64,000 bases of DNA from Shimia sp. CNT1-13L.2 (lineage in GTDB: Bacteria > Pseudomonadota > Alphaproteobacteria > Rhodobacterales > Rhodobacteraceae), in assembly GCF_024331145.1 (NCBI RefSeq), contig NZ_JANDJO010000005.1:234709-298708 (forward strand), read 5' to 3'. Each line of letters opens with the position of its first letter. The stretch's first letter is position 1. The position numbers were made by a program, and so were the translations under genes. Below the pieces are notes generated by a model that was given only the letters and a program-made list of their open reading frames with translations, made no database searches and had not been told where the DNA came from. Shown here in pieces: positions 8,574 to 17,849 of this stretch.

Positions 8574-9164
8574 ATGAGCAGCAACGACATCGACAACCTG
8601 ATCGAATTGATGGCCAAGCTTCCGGGGCTTGGCCCCCGTTCGGCCCGCCGCGCGGTGCTGCACCTGATCCGCAAACGCGCGCTGTTGCTCACGCCCTTGT
8701 CCGACGCCATGCAGACCGTCGCCGCCACGGCCCGCGAATGCCTGAACTGTGGCAATGTCGGCACCTCCGACATCTGCGATATCTGCGCCTCGGACAAGCG
8801 CGCCACCGGCGAACTCTGCGTGGTCGAAGATGTCTCCGACCTCTGGGCCATGGAACGCGCCGGTGTCTTCCGGGGCCGCTATCATGTCCTTGGCGGCACC
8901 CTCTCCGCCCTCGACGGCGTCGGCCCCGAAGAACTGTCTATCCCCAAGCTGATCGACCGTGTGACCTCGGAAGACATCTCCGAAGTCATCCTCGCACTCA
9001 ACGCAACCGTCGATGGCCAGACCACCGCCCACTACATCGCCGACCAACTCGAAGGCCGCGTGCGCCTGACCTCGCTGGCGCAGGGCGTGCCGATCGGCGG
9101 CGAGCTCGACTACCTTGACGAGGGCACCATCTCGGCCGCCCTGAATGCGCGCAAAACTCTCTGA
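8574..9164 (+). CDS. recR: Recombination mediator protein RecR
   Basis: RecR works with RecF and RecO to load RecA at gaps. The protein (196 aa) has an N-terminal helix-hairpin-helix ([15 protein letters not shown]), a four-cysteine zinc finger ([16 protein letters not shown]), and a Toprim domain starting [15 protein letters not shown] with the [13 protein letters not shown] loop. All family hallmarks are intact. It is the last gene of the dnaX cluster. Confidence 0.95.
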   Translation: MSSNDIDNLIELMAKLPGLGPRSARRAVLHLIRKRALLLTPLSDAMQTVAATARECLNCGNVGTSDICDICASDKRATGELCVVEDVSDLWAMERAGVFRGRYHVLGGTLSALDGVGPEELSIPKLIDRVTSEDISEVILALNATVDGQTTAHYIADQLEGRVRLTSLAQGVPIGGELDYLDEGTISAALNARKTL

Positions 9165-9274
9165 GAAACGCATTCAATTCGCGGATATCCCACACCACGA
9201 CTTTGAATTGTTACCTCACCCCTGTAAGCTTGCCCTGAGCTTCTTGATAAATCTGTTTTCGGTTCCGGTATCTC

Positions 9275-10735
9275 ATGGCCACTTACACGTTCCAGGGCTT
9301 TGCTTCCCGCTCCACCTACAATCTCGTTCTGCAAAACGGATACTATGATCAGGTTCTGACCGGCATCCAGATCGCGCAGACCCCGATAAACTGGATCACA
9401 CAGGGCTCAACCAATTCCACTCGCTACTCGATCGATTTCGACTACGACTCCGGCATCGAGGCAAGCCTCAGCGGCTTCGGCACACACTATGGCATCGATT
9501 TTGCCGGTCTGGGCGGCGCCTCCTCGGTCACGGGCCCGTCCTATGCCGCAACCGATCTGATGACCATCACGTGGGCAGGGGGCAGCAAGACATCAACGGT
9601 CCTGAACGTCGCCTACGAATGGAACGACCTCGTCAGCAAAACCGGCCATGGCCTCAGCTTCATTGTCCTCGTCGACGGAGACGCCCTGCCGAACTACGCA
9701 ACCTACAACCAGTGGGCCAACTTTTTGGCCAGTTCCACCCTCTCTTCCACCATGCCTACAGGCTTTGGTGAAGGTGTCACGATCCCCCTGACCAACATCG
9801 ACGGCTTCGTGTCCCAAACCGAAGACGATTCCCTCGTCGGCACCTCCGGCACCGACAACTACCGACTGGGCGCAGGGAACGATTACATCTCGGGTGAGGA
9901 CGGGCGGGACTACCTGCAAGGCGAAGCGGGCAACGACACAATCCTCGGCGGCAATCAGAACGATACGCTCTTTGGCGGAAGCGGAAACGACCTCCTGCAA
10001 GGAAACGCCGACGACGATCTCATATACGCAGACACCGGCAACGATACCGTGCTAGGAGGATCAGGCGCGGACACGGCCTTCCTCGGCGATGGCCGCGACC
10101 TGTTCCAAGACAATGACGCAGCCGGCGGCAACGACACGGTTCAGGGCGGCAAGGGGAACGACACACTCATCGGCGCGTCCGGCAATGACAACTTCCAGGG
10201 ACAAGACGGCAAGGATCTGATCCGCGGCGGGGCCCACAACGATGTTCTTGATGGCGGCGGCGGCAAGGATCGCCTCTTCGGAGAGGCCGGCAATGACTCG
10301 CTGGCCGGTGGCACCTTTGCAGACACCCTGCAAGGTGGGCGCGGCACCGACACTCTGGCTGGCGGACTGGGCAACGACCTCCTTGTCGGGGGTGACGGGT
10401 TTGACAGCCTTCAGGGCGGACGCGGTAACGACAAACTCTTCGGCGGCAAGGGCCGGGACATAATCGAAAGCGGCCTTGGCAACGACACGATGTCTGGTGG
10501 TCAGGGCGCAGATGAATTCCTGATCGCGCAAATCGCAAACACCGACGCCAAGGTGATCACCGACTACCAGCTTGGCATCGATGACCTGAACTTCTTCTTC
10601 GCAACGCAGTCAAACCTGACCGCACAGGTCGTTGGCAACGATACGCTTCTGACCCACAAACGGGGCGGTACCATCCTGATCCAGAATGAGACCGATACCA
10701 GCGGCATTCTCGACGACATTTTCGGGATCGTCTGA
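9275..10735 (+). CDS. RTX calcium-binding repeat protein, probably secreted by a type I system
   Basis: This protein (486 aa) has a unique N-terminal domain of about 185 residues and then a long run of RTX nonapeptides (GGxGNDxL type) through about residue 425. The C-terminal region of about 60 residues ends in hydrophobic residues (DDIFGIV), as expected of an uncleaved type I secretion signal. There is no N-terminal signal peptide. The N-terminal domain matches no enzyme I recognise. No HlyB/HlyD/TolC genes lie in the window. A bidirectional terminator follows. Confidence 0.82.
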   Translation: MATYTFQGFASRSTYNLVLQNGYYDQVLTGIQIAQTPINWITQGSTNSTRYSIDFDYDSGIEASLSGFGTHYGIDFAGLGGASSVTGPSYAATDLMTITWAGGSKTSTVLNVAYEWNDLVSKTGHGLSFIVLVDGDALPNYATYNQWANFLASSTLSSTMPTGFGEGVTIPLTNIDGFVSQTEDDSLVGTSGTDNYRLGAGNDYISGEDGRDYLQGEAGNDTILGGNQNDTLFGGSGNDLLQGNADDDLIYADTGNDTVLGGSGADTAFLGDGRDLFQDNDAAGGNDTVQGGKGNDTLIGASGNDNFQGQDGKDLIRGGAHNDVLDGGGGKDRLFGEAGNDSLAGGTFADTLQGGRGTDTLAGGLGNDLLVGGDGFDSLQGGRGNDKLFGGKGRDIIESGLGNDTMSGGQGADEFLIAQIANTDAKVITDYQLGIDDLNFFFATQSNLTAQVVGNDTLLTHKRGGTILIQNETDTSGILDDIFGIV

Positions 10736-10752
10736 CCCCGGCGCGAAACAAA

Positions 10753-10777
10753 AAAGCCCGCCAAAACCGGCGGGCTT
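10753..10777. terminator. Bidirectional terminator between the RTX gene and trcR
   Basis: AAAGCCCGCC pairs with GGCGGGCTTT, with A-rich sequence on one side and T-rich on the other. It serves both convergent genes. Confidence 0.88.
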
Positions 10778-10801
10778 TCTCTAATTTCGATCAGCGGTCG
10801 A

Positions 10802-11560
10802 TCAGGGCTGTTCGTCTTCGTCCAGATCACCGCCCGGCAGGTTGAAGAAGCTGTCCGCGTCGGCGAAATCATCGTCCTTGCGGGTGTCTTCGTCGTCATC
10901 GCTGTCACCCGACAACGAGAAAGTTTCCAGACCTTCGATGGCGGTCGGGATCTTCGGCTCGGCTTCCATCTCCAGCGACTGTTCGGTCGACACCAGCTTG
11001 CGGCGCTCGTCATCGCTCATCACCGCGCCATCAGCAGCCGCCTTGGCCGCCGCCTTCTGAACCGCCTGGTCCAGCTCAGACTGTTTACACAGGCCAAGCG
11101 CAACCGGGTCGATCGGCTGCATGTTGGCGATGTTCCAGTGGGTGCGCTCGCGGATCGACTGGATCGTCGGCTTGGTGGTGCCCACCAGCTTGGCAATCTG
11201 GCCGTCCGACAGTTCCGGGTGGAACTTGACCAGCCACAAGATCGAATTCGGACGGTCCTGACGCTTGGACAGCGGCGTATAGCGCGGGCCACGGCGTTTC
11301 TCTTCACCCGAAGCAGCGGCGTTGAACTTGACCTTCAGCTTGTGAAGCGGGTTGTCCTGCGCCTTATCGATATCGTCCTGGGTCAGCTGGTTGTTGGCAA
11401 TCGGGTCGAACCCTTTCACGCCTACAGCCACGTCGCCATCGGCGATGCCCTGGATTTCCAGTTCGTGCATGCCTACGAAATCCGCGATCTGCTTGAAGCT
11501 GATCGTGGTGTTGTCCACCAGCCAGACGGCGGTTGCCTTGGGGTGCAGCAGCTTGCTCAT
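10802..11560 (-). CDS. trcR: DUF1013 / TrcR-type cell-cycle transcriptional regulator
   Basis: This protein (252 aa) matches the alphaproteobacterial DUF1013 family, for which Caulobacter TrcR is the named member. It has two helix-turn-helix-like segments, one near residues 12-40 (ATAVWLVDNTTISFKQIADF) and one near 105-135 (SILWLVKFHPELSDGQIAKL). The C-terminal tail is very acidic (DDDEDTRKDDDFADAD). The second ATG (11560) is chosen because AGGAG sits eight bases before it; the first ATG is only two bases from that site. The promoter targets are not visible here. Confidence 0.85.
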   Translation of the reverse strand: MSKLLHPKATAVWLVDNTTISFKQIADFVGMHELEIQGIADGDVAVGVKGFDPIANNQLTQDDIDKAQDNPLHKLKVKFNAAASGEEKRRGPRYTPLSKRQDRPNSILWLVKFHPELSDGQIAKLVGTTKPTIQSIRERTHWNIANMQPIDPVALGLCKQSELDQAVQKAAAKAAADGAVMSDDERRKLVSTEQSLEMEAEPKIPTAIEGLETFSLSGDSDDDEDTRKDDDFADADSFFNLPGGDLDEDEQP

Positions 11561-11693
11561 TTGCATGTCTCCTTAACACATATCTTCCCCGTTGCCTGAC
11601 TTCGCAGGCGGCACCGGTTTGAAGGGTGCGGGTTTCCGTTGTCGGGGAACTTGCGGCCTATATAGTAACTTTCGAAGAATAAGGAAAGAGTGA

Positions 11694-12341
11694 ATGCGTA
11701 CCCCCCTTCTGGCCCTCGGCATGGCCTTGCTGACATCATTGGCCGCCCCTGCAAAGGCGCAGGACAACATCGCTGGCGAATTCGACTATTACGTGCTTGC
11801 CTTAAGCTGGTCGCCCAACTGGTGCGCCATCGAAGGCGATGCCAAGGGATCGCCACAATGCGACCCGCGCGAGGATTTTGGCTGGGTGCTGCACGGCCTC
11901 TGGCCGCAATACCACCGGGGCTGGCCCGCGCATTGCACCACCATCGAACGCAATCCCCCGCGCTGGCTGACCGAGGAAATGGCCGACATCATGGGCACCT
12001 CAGGCCTCGCCTGGTACCAGTGGAAGAAACACGGGCGCTGTTCCGGCCTTCCGGCCGAGGATTACTATGCCCTGTCACGCAGGGCCTATGACAACGTCTC
12101 CAAGCCACCCGTGTTTCGCAAACTGGATAAGTCTGTGAAACTGCCCGCCTCTGTTGTCGAACAAGCCTTCCTCAAGGCCAACCCCGATCTCGATGCCGAC
12201 ATGCTCACCATCACCTGCCGGGACGGGTTCATTCAGGAGGCGCGTGTGTGCCTGTCCAAAGAGTTGGAGCCGGTGCCCTGCGGTCGCGACGTGATCCGCG
12301 ATTGCAGCCTCAAGGACGCTCGCTTCGATCCGGTCCGCTGA
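11694..12341 (+). CDS. Secreted ribonuclease T2 family protein
   Basis: The protein (215 aa) has a signal peptide (MRTPLLALGMALLTSLAAPAKA) and both catalytic signatures of RNase T2: HGLWPQY (His67) and WKKHGRC (His113). Cysteines are spaced for disulfides, which fits periplasmic or extracellular action on RNA. It is divergent from trcR. Its last 32 bases overlap the end of the convergent small gene at 12310. Confidence 0.92.
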   Translation: MRTPLLALGMALLTSLAAPAKAQDNIAGEFDYYVLALSWSPNWCAIEGDAKGSPQCDPREDFGWVLHGLWPQYHRGWPAHCTTIERNPPRWLTEEMADIMGTSGLAWYQWKKHGRCSGLPAEDYYALSRRAYDNVSKPPVFRKLDKSVKLPASVVEQAFLKANPDLDADMLTITCRDGFIQEARVCLSKELEPVPCGRDVIRDCSLKDARFDPVR

Positions 12342-12603
12342 ACAATCCGCGACGTAATGGGCGCCGGGGCATCCGCGCACGCGCCGGTTGCCCCTCGGTG
12401 ATCTTGGCAAGAACAACCGTCTGGTGATCGGCGCTGCCAATCCGCGCCTTGCCCTGCATCAAAAGCGTGCCCACCGCCGCCATCTCATCCTGGGTCAGGG
12501 CTTCGACCTGCAAGAGCTGGCCTGAAAACAGGCGTTTCTGGACTTCGGCAAGAATTTCCTCCGGGCTTCGCTTGGCCCGGCGCGGGAAGGGAATGAGAAC
12601 CAT
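12310..12603 (-). CDS. Small conserved-looking hypothetical protein
   Basis: This 97-residue protein starts at 12603 behind AGGAGA. It contains a soluble segment with a helical pattern (SPEEILAEVQKRLFSGQLLQ) and ends in an arginine-rich tail of about 25 residues. The tail overlaps the RNase T2 3' end on the opposite strand. It lies just downstream of the ATP synthase terminator. I do not recognise the family. The ribosome site and codon pattern support it as a real gene. Confidence 0.6.
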   Translation of the reverse strand: MVLIPFPRRAKRSPEEILAEVQKRLFSGQLLQVEALTQDEMAAVGTLLMQGKARIGSADHQTVVLAKITEGQPARARMPRRPLRRGLFSGPDRSERP

Positions 12604-12653
12604 GCGGTGTCTCCTTTGGCAGCAGACTCCGACCCTAACATGATTCGCCCCGC

Positions 12654-12683
12654 AAAAGAAAAACCCGGCCACCTGGGCCGGGT
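12654..12683 (-). terminator. Terminator of the F0 ATP synthase operon
   Basis: On the minus strand ACCCGGCC pairs with GGCCGGGT and is followed by TTTTCTTTT, a strong rho-independent terminator. It lies 28 bases after the atpF stop codon. Confidence 0.88.
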
Positions 12684-12710
12684 CTCTCGATCGTCAGTCT
12701 CGCGATGCGC

Positions 12711-13268
12711 TTAGTGCAGCTTGGCGTCCACTTCGGCGATTGCTTCGTCGATGAGCTTGTTGCCCTGGGCAGCAGTCATCTGTTTCGCAATCACTTCGTT
12801 GGCGGCGCTTACGGCCACGGTGATGGCCTGGTCGCGCACTTCTTTCACAGCAGCAGCTTCTGCCGAGGCGATCTGGTCTCCGGCAGCGGCCAGACGGCGC
12901 GCGATCGAAGCTTTCAGGTCTTCCTTGGCCAGGTCCGCAGCATTTGCGGCTTCGGCTTTTGCATGCTCAACGATGCGGTCTGCCTGTTCTTGCACTTCCT
13001 TCTGCTTGCGCTCGTACGAGGCCAGCAGGGTTTGTGCTTCTTCACGCAGGGCGCGGGCTTCGTCCAGTTCCGACTGAATGCCTTCGGCGCGCTTGTCCAG
13101 CATGCCACCCAGCATCGAGGGAACCTTGAACTTGATCAGCACAAGGATGAACAGGATGAAGGCCAGCAGCACGATGAAGTCGGTGTTCTTCAGCGAGAAG
13201 AACGGACCGCTTGCAGCGAATGCAGGCGAAGCGGCGGTCAGGGCGAGGATGGTTGCAAGTTTCCGCAT
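12711..13268 (-). CDS. atpF: F0F1 ATP synthase subunit b
   Basis: Subunit b is part of the peripheral stalk that holds F1 against rotation. The protein (185 aa) has a short signal-like N-terminus ([18 protein letters not shown]), one transmembrane helix ([15 protein letters not shown]) and then a long charged helix rich in Ala, Glu and Lys. It is the last gene of the atpI-atpB-atpE-atpF'-atpF operon. It pairs with the b' subunit encoded just upstream, as in photosynthetic and related alphaproteobacteria. Confidence 0.95.
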   Translation of the reverse strand: MRKLATILALTAASPAFAASGPFFSLKNTDFIVLLAFILFILVLIKFKVPSMLGGMLDKRAEGIQSELDEARALREEAQTLLASYERKQKEVQEQADRIVEHAKAEAANAADLAKEDLKASIARRLAAAGDQIASAEAAAVKEVRDQAITVAVSAANEVIAKQMTAAQGNKLIDEAIAEVDAKLH

Positions 13269-13272
13269 GTCC

Positions 13273-13800
13273 TTACCCTTTCACTCGTGCTTCAACCGCG
13301 GCTGCAACGGCTTTGGCATCGTCCTTGCCACCCATCGCGGACACGATTTCGGTAGCCGCATCGGTTGCCACGGCCTTGATGCTTTCAAGGGCACCGGCGC
13401 GGATCTCGGCAATCGCCTTCTCCGACTCGGCAGCCTTGGCTGCGATCTCGGCATCCGCCTTGGCGGTTGCAGCATCCAGATCGGCCTGAATCTCGGCCTT
13501 TGCTTCAGCGACGATGCGCTGTGCTTCCGCACGGGCATCTGCGAGCGCCTTGTTATAGGCCTCTTCCGCTTCAACAGCTTTCGCCTTCAGCTCTTCAGCC
13601 GCGGCGATGTCATTCGTAATGGTCCCCTGACGCTCTGCCAGAACCGCTGCGATGCGCGGCAGGGCAATGCGCGAAAGGACGAAGTAGATCACGACCAGCG
13701 TGACCAACAGCCAGAAAATCTGGTTACCCCAGTTCGAGAAGTCGAGCTGCGGCATGCCCGGTGCAGAGGCTGCCTCTGCGGCGTGCGTTTGAGTCGCCAT
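13273..13800 (-). CDS. atpG: F0F1 ATP synthase subunit b'
   Basis: This is the second, diverged stalk subunit (175 aa). A Thr/Ala-rich N-terminus precedes a transmembrane helix ([20 protein letters not shown]), followed by the long coiled helix. It is separated from atpF by only four bases, so the two are translated together and probably form a b-b' heterodimer. The alternative name atpF2 is also in use. Confidence 0.94.
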   Translation of the reverse strand: MATQTHAAEAASAPGMPQLDFSNWGNQIFWLLVTLVVIYFVLSRIALPRIAAVLAERQGTITNDIAAAEELKAKAVEAEEAYNKALADARAEAQRIVAEAKAEIQADLDAATAKADAEIAAKAAESEKAIAEIRAGALESIKAVATDAATEIVSAMGGKDDAKAVAAAVEARVKG

Positions 13801-13891
13801 GTCGTCCTCCTGGGAACTTCCGTTGGGTTACGGGCGGGGCGCTAGCCGTCGTGGCGCGCCCGCGCCCGCACGTAAGGATTGTTCCGTAGGC

Positions 13892-14116
13892 TTAGACGGC
13901 GAACATCAGCAGCAGAGCAACCAGGAACGAGAAGATGCCCAGTGCTTCTGCGAATGCGATACCGATGAACAGGGTGGCGGTTTGCGAAGCGGCTGCCGAC
14001 GGGTTGCGCAGTGCGCCTGCCAGGTAGTTGCCTGCAACGTTACCAACACCGATAGCTGCGGCGCCCGAACCGATTGCTGCGAGACCTGCGCCGATGTGTG
14101 CGAGTTGACCTTCCAT
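13892..14116 (-). CDS. atpE: F0F1 ATP synthase subunit c
   Basis: This 74-residue hairpin of two transmembrane helices forms the rotor ring. The first helix is glycine-rich ([17 protein letters not shown]). The loop carries RNP. The second helix has the proton-carrying Glu57 within [10 protein letters not shown]. There is no sodium-type ligand pattern, so it is proton-driven. A gap of about 90 bases on each side is typical for adjusting its higher expression. Confidence 0.96.
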   Translation of the reverse strand: MEGQLAHIGAGLAAIGSGAAAIGVGNVAGNYLAGALRNPSAAASQTATLFIGIAFAEALGIFSFLVALLLMFAV

Positions 14117-14207
14117 TGGTGTATCTCCTTACGATTGGAAGTTAAAACTTGATGTGTGAGGTGTGACGTGTGTGCTTGGGTCAGGCGGGGTCACCCCCGC
14201 CAGTTCC

Positions 14208-14966
14208 TTAGTGCGACGGATGCAGTGCGTCCTTCAGGTACACACACGTCAGAATGGTGAATACGTAGGCCTGGATGAAGGCCACCAGGACCTCGAGACC
14301 GTACATGGCGGTGATCGCGACCACCGAAACGGGGCTGACCACTGCGATCGCGGCAAAGCCTGCGAAAACCTTGATCACGGCGTGGCCGGCCATCACGTTA
14401 CCAGCAAGACGAATGCTGTGGCTGACGGGGCGCACGAAGTAAGAGATCAGTTCGATGATCGCCAGGATCGGGCGCAGCGGCAGAGGTGCGCTCGAGACCC
14501 AGAACAGACCGAGGAAGCCAACACCGTTCTTGACGAAACCGACGATGGTTACGGTCAGGAACACCAGCAGCGCCAGAACAACGGTCACGGCAAAGTGCGA
14601 GGTGGTGGTGAAGGACATCGGCAGCAGGCCAAGGAAGTTGGCGAACACGATGAACATGAACAGGGTCATGATGTAGGGGAAGAACTTGACCGCGTCCTTG
14701 CCGGCCACGTCTTCAACCATCTTGTAGATGAAGCCATACGCCAGTTCGGCAACCGATTGGCTGCGGCTCGGGACGATTGCGCGGCGCGAGGTGCCGAAAA
14801 CCATCATCGCGATGATTGCGACAACCGCGAGGGCCATCCACAGGGTCACGTTGGTGATGGTGAACATGCCGATGTGATCACCGCCGAACAGCGGCTTCAC
14901 GATGAACTGATCCATCGGGTGGAATACCAGACCGCCTTCTTCTGCGCCGTGTGCTTCGCTTGCCAC
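14208..14966 (-). CDS. atpB: F0F1 ATP synthase subunit a
   Basis: Subunit a forms the proton half-channels beside the c ring. The protein (252 aa) has five to six membrane helices and the essential arginine in [10 protein letters not shown] (Arg186). The start at 14966 leaves only two bases to the atpI stop codon, which indicates coupled translation. Confidence 0.96.
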   Translation of the reverse strand: MASEAHGAEEGGLVFHPMDQFIVKPLFGGDHIGMFTITNVTLWMALAVVAIIAMMVFGTSRRAIVPSRSQSVAELAYGFIYKMVEDVAGKDAVKFFPYIMTLFMFIVFANFLGLLPMSFTTTSHFAVTVVLALLVFLTVTIVGFVKNGVGFLGLFWVSSAPLPLRPILAIIELISYFVRPVSHSIRLAGNVMAGHAVIKVFAGFAAIAVVSPVSVVAITAMYGLEVLVAFIQAYVFTILTCVYLKDALHPSH

Positions 14967-14968
14967 GT

Positions 14969-15298
14969 TTACGTCCTCTCGTCTCTCTCGGCCTCTTCGG
15001 CCTCGTGTTTCTCCTGGATCTCTGTAGCGCTGCGCAGCATCGTCTTGATACCGGCCGCGAGACCCAACATTGTAAACAGCACCATGAAGATCGGGAGTGT
15101 CCCAATCAGGCTATCCAGCCCGTATCCGATGCCAAAGCCGATCCCTAGACCGGCTACCAGTTCAATCACCATGCGCCAGGCCAGATTGGCTGCCGAATAG
15201 TGCTCGTCCACACGTGGCTTGGGGTCCTGGGCCCGTCGGGCCGCCTCGATCCGCTCCTCAAGCTGCGCCATGCGCTCTTTTTGGTCGGGATCGGTCAC
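14969..15298 (-). CDS. atpI: AtpI/AtpZ family ATP synthase accessory protein
   Basis: This protein (109 aa) has a charged N-terminal helix and two transmembrane helices with the glycine motif [15 protein letters not shown]. AtpI helps assemble the c ring. I chose the GTG at 15298, giving the usual MTDPDQKER-type start. An ATG at 15328 would add ten residues, and an ATG at 15271 would remove nine. It is the first gene of the F0 operon. Confidence 0.85.
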   Translation of the reverse strand: MTDPDQKERMAQLEERIEAARRAQDPKPRVDEHYSAANLAWRMVIELVAGLGIGFGIGYGLDSLIGTLPIFMVLFTMLGLAAGIKTMLRSATEIQEKHEAEEAERDERT

Positions 15299-15528
15299 AC
15301 GCAATTCCACATTCAGACGTTGGCGCATTGCTACGGTGCAGCACCCTCCGAGTCAACAACGTTAGCGCCCCCACGAAACCACGCATAAACCACTGTAAAT
15401 AAATGATATTTCACCCTCACCAAAAGGTGCGTCGATTCCGTCGCAGGCCCGCAGGGACCGGATTCACGCGAAATCCCTTATTCAACCAAATGGTTGACGA
15501 TTATCCCCCACCCCTATTTATGGAAATC
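15299..15528. promoter_or_regulatory. Divergent intergenic region with ArsR-type operator
   Basis: The region separates atpI and the arsR gene. It contains the inverted repeat CAACCA-AA-TGGTTG at 15483-15496, which overlaps a -35-like TTGACG at 15494. A TATTTA-like -10 lies 15-16 bases downstream, close to the arsR start, so the transcript would have a very short leader. This suggests autorepression by ArsR. Confidence 0.5.
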
Positions 15529-15858
15529 ATGTCCAACCCGCTCGATACCGTCTTCTCCGCCCTCGCCGACCCCACGCGCCGCACGATCCTGTCGATGCTG
15601 CTCGAGGACGACATGGCCGTAACCGACGTGGCCGAGCCGTTTGACATGTCTCTTGCGGCAATTTCCAAACACCTGACAATCCTCACCAAGGCGGGTTTGA
15701 TTTCCCAGGAAAAACGCGGCCGGGTGAAATGGTGCAAACTGGAACCCGACGCCCTGCGCGAAGCCTCGGTCTGGATGCAGAGCTTTGGACAGTTCGAGGC
15801 CGTCAACCTCGACGCCTTCGAACGCTTCCTGGAAACCGAACTGCAGGACGAGGCCTGA
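15529..15858 (+). CDS. ArsR/SmtB family winged-helix regulator
   Basis: The protein (109 aa from 15529) begins SNPLDTVFSALADPTRRTIL, the standard opening of the family. The recognition helix lies in MSLAAISKHLTILTKAGL, followed by the wing (EKRGRVKWCKL). There are no metal-binding cysteine clusters, so it probably senses something other than metals. Alternative ATGs at 15490 and 15520 exist. I prefer 15529 because the promoter and operator lie immediately upstream of it. The target gene other than itself is not evident. Confidence 0.8.
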   Translation: MSNPLDTVFSALADPTRRTILSMLLEDDMAVTDVAEPFDMSLAAISKHLTILTKAGLISQEKRGRVKWCKLEPDALREASVWMQSFGQFEAVNLDAFERFLETELQDEA

Positions 15859-15872
15859 CGCGCCACCACACA

Positions 15873-15960
15873 AGACGTTTCGAAACGTCTCGCACAAGCG
15901 CCTTCGAAGGCGCTTCCCCCCACCGCCGTCGTCACAAAAAAGGCTTTTCGAAAAGCCTTT
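15873..15960. terminator. Three consecutive perfect palindromes with TTCGAA cores between convergent genes
   Basis: Perfect palindromes of 18 bp (15873-15890), 20 bp (15896-15915) and 22 bp (15939-15960) all centre on TTCGAA. The third is flanked by A-run and T-run arms and can terminate in both directions. All can form hairpins with TTCG-type loops. They sit between arsR and the convergent eamA gene. Confidence 0.8.
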
Positions 15961-15965
15961 GCCCC

Positions 15966-16847
15966 TCAGTGCTCGTTTCGCAACAGCAGCAAAAGCGCCA
16001 CCACCGTCATCGCCACACCGCCCCAGACCAATCCGGTGGGCGCCCCGTGGCCCAGAAGGATCTCCCATCCGATCACCCAGCTGGGCACGAGGTAGGTATA
16101 GGCCATCACCTTCGCGCTCGGCAGGTTGAGCGTGGCAAACTGCAACAGAACGAAGGTCGCCGCCGAGGCAAAGATCGCGAGATAGAAGACCGTGATCCAG
16201 ACAATCCCCGGCAACGCCGCCCAATCCGTCGCCACGATGTCACCCCAGCCATAGACCGTCAGGATGACGAACCCGGCGACCAGCATCCCGAAGGTGAACA
16301 CCACCGCAGGCTCGCCCCGGTTCAGCTTGCGCACCATCGGCGTATAGATCGCATGCGCTACACAGCCCCAGAAATAATAGATCTCGCCCTGTCCGACCCG
16401 AAACCGCAGGAACGCGGCCCAGTCAGCCCGGAAGATCACCCAGAGCGCCCCCACGGCACCAATCGACAGAGCCAGCGCCATCCGGCGCGTCGTCACCTGC
16501 CGCAACAGAAGGTACCCGAACAAACCCGACATCAGCGGCGTCAGGGTAAAGACGGCGGCGGTGCTGACCGGCGCCGCCGTCTTCAGCCCCTCGAACATCA
16601 GGACGAAATAGATGGCGAACAACCCGCCCAGCACCAGATACCGCCAGGGCGCACGCGCCGCGCTGCGCGGCAATCCGGTCGTGGCCAGCGCCGCAACACC
16701 GATCACCGCTCCGGCGATCAGAAACCGCAGGGCATTCAACGCCGCCGGTGCAATCTCATTTGCCGCCAGTGACCCGAGCGAAAACGACCCGGCCACAAGC
16801 GCGGAAAACACCAGCATGGCCAGATGGCCACGCGCAATCGGGCTCAT
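15966..16847 (-). CDS. EamA/DMT superfamily transporter
   Basis: The protein (293 aa) has ten predicted hydrophobic helices in two EamA repeats and begins MSPIARGHLAMLVFSALVAG. Its start codon overlaps the stop of the LysR gene (ATGA), so the two are translationally coupled. Members of this family export metabolites or amino acids; the substrate is unknown here. Coupling to a LysR regulator suggests the regulator may control it, though LysR proteins usually control divergent genes. Confidence 0.85.
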   Translation of the reverse strand: MSPIARGHLAMLVFSALVAGSFSLGSLAANEIAPAALNALRFLIAGAVIGVAALATTGLPRSAARAPWRYLVLGGLFAIYFVLMFEGLKTAAPVSTAAVFTLTPLMSGLFGYLLLRQVTTRRMALALSIGAVGALWVIFRADWAAFLRFRVGQGEIYYFWGCVAHAIYTPMVRKLNRGEPAVVFTFGMLVAGFVILTVYGWGDIVATDWAALPGIVWITVFYLAIFASAATFVLLQFATLNLPSAKVMAYTYLVPSWVIGWEILLGHGAPTGLVWGGVAMTVVALLLLLRNEH

Positions 16848-17728
16848 ATGCAATCCCAGTTCTTGATACGCGCCTTCAGGAAGGTGAGGAAGGTCTGCAC
16901 CTTCGTGGTGCGGTGCAAGTCGACATGGGTCACCAGCCACAACGGTCCGCTCCAATCCGCGCGCGGCTCCATGATCTCGACAAGATCGTCATAATTCGAC
17001 GCGCTCCACACCGACAGGAAACCGATCCCGGCCCCCGCCGCAACCGCGCGTTCCGTCGCCAGCGCGTCCATCGTTCGAAACACCACCTGCTCGCGCGGAA
17101 CATGGTCATTCAGCCACTTCAAGAACGGCGCGCGCAGACGCACCTCGTCGGGGCCCACAAACCGGTGCTTGACCAGTTCCTCTTCATCCTTGGGCATCCC
17201 GAACCGTTCAACATAGGCCTTGCTGGCATAAAGCCCCACCGGCAGGCTCCCGATGCCCTGCACCACGTTGTCGAGTTCCTCCGGCTGCGGACCAGCCCGC
17301 AGTGCCACATGGGCCTCGCCGTATTCCAGGCGAAACAACCGGGTGCCGGTCAGATAGCGGATGATGATGTCGGGATGTTCCTCCTGGAAATCCGCGAGGA
17401 TCGGCGCCATCAGCGGTGTCATGTTCTCCAGCGAGGTCACAACCAACTCGCCGCGCATTTCCTCGCCGCGCCCCTTGATGCGGCCTTCCAACTGACCGAA
17501 CTGATCGTCTGTCGCCTTGGCCACGCGCAATAGGTCTTCGCCGGCCTCGGTCGGCGTGTATCCGCGCGCATGGCGCTGGAACAGCTTGACCCCAAGCTTG
17601 CCTTCAAGCGCATCAATGTGCCGGATGACGGTGGCATGATGCACGCCCAGCACCTCGGCCGCCCCGCTCACGGTTCCCTTGCGCGCCACCTGATAGGCCG
17701 TGCGCACCTCGTCCCAGTTATCCATCAT
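16844..17728 (-). CDS. LysR family transcriptional regulator
   Basis: This protein (294 aa) has an N-terminal winged helix (AYQVARKGTVSGAAEVLGVH, HHATVIRHIDALEGKLGVKL) and a periplasmic-binding-like effector domain. A tandem ATG pair and a TTG allow starts at 17725, 17728 or 17731. It is divergent from the azoreductase gene at 17850, which is the expected arrangement for a regulator and its target. It also overlaps the eamA gene downstream. Confidence 0.88.
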   Translation of the reverse strand: MMDNWDEVRTAYQVARKGTVSGAAEVLGVHHATVIRHIDALEGKLGVKLFQRHARGYTPTEAGEDLLRVAKATDDQFGQLEGRIKGRGEEMRGELVVTSLENMTPLMAPILADFQEEHPDIIIRYLTGTRLFRLEYGEAHVALRAGPQPEELDNVVQGIGSLPVGLYASKAYVERFGMPKDEEELVKHRFVGPDEVRLRAPFLKWLNDHVPREQVVFRTMDALATERAVAAGAGIGFLSVWSASNYDDLVEIMEPRADWSGPLWLVTHVDLHRTTKVQTFLTFLKARIKNWDCI

Positions 17729-17849
17729 CAAGGCCCTGTGCGAATTTCAACATACTCTGCGCAAATTATGCGAGTTGTGTTTGTTTTTGCAATAACCAAA
17801 TGTCCCTTCAGAAAGACACGGAAACATCGCATCTGACAAGGACCATCCC
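17729..17849. promoter_or_regulatory. Divergent lysR-azoR promoter region with imperfect LysR-type dyad
   Basis: An imperfect dyad with ACTC at 17754 and GAGT at 17772, with TGCGCA and ATGC elements inside, lies in AT-rich DNA between the two starts. It is a candidate LysR binding site covering both promoters. The symmetry is partial. Confidence 0.35.
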
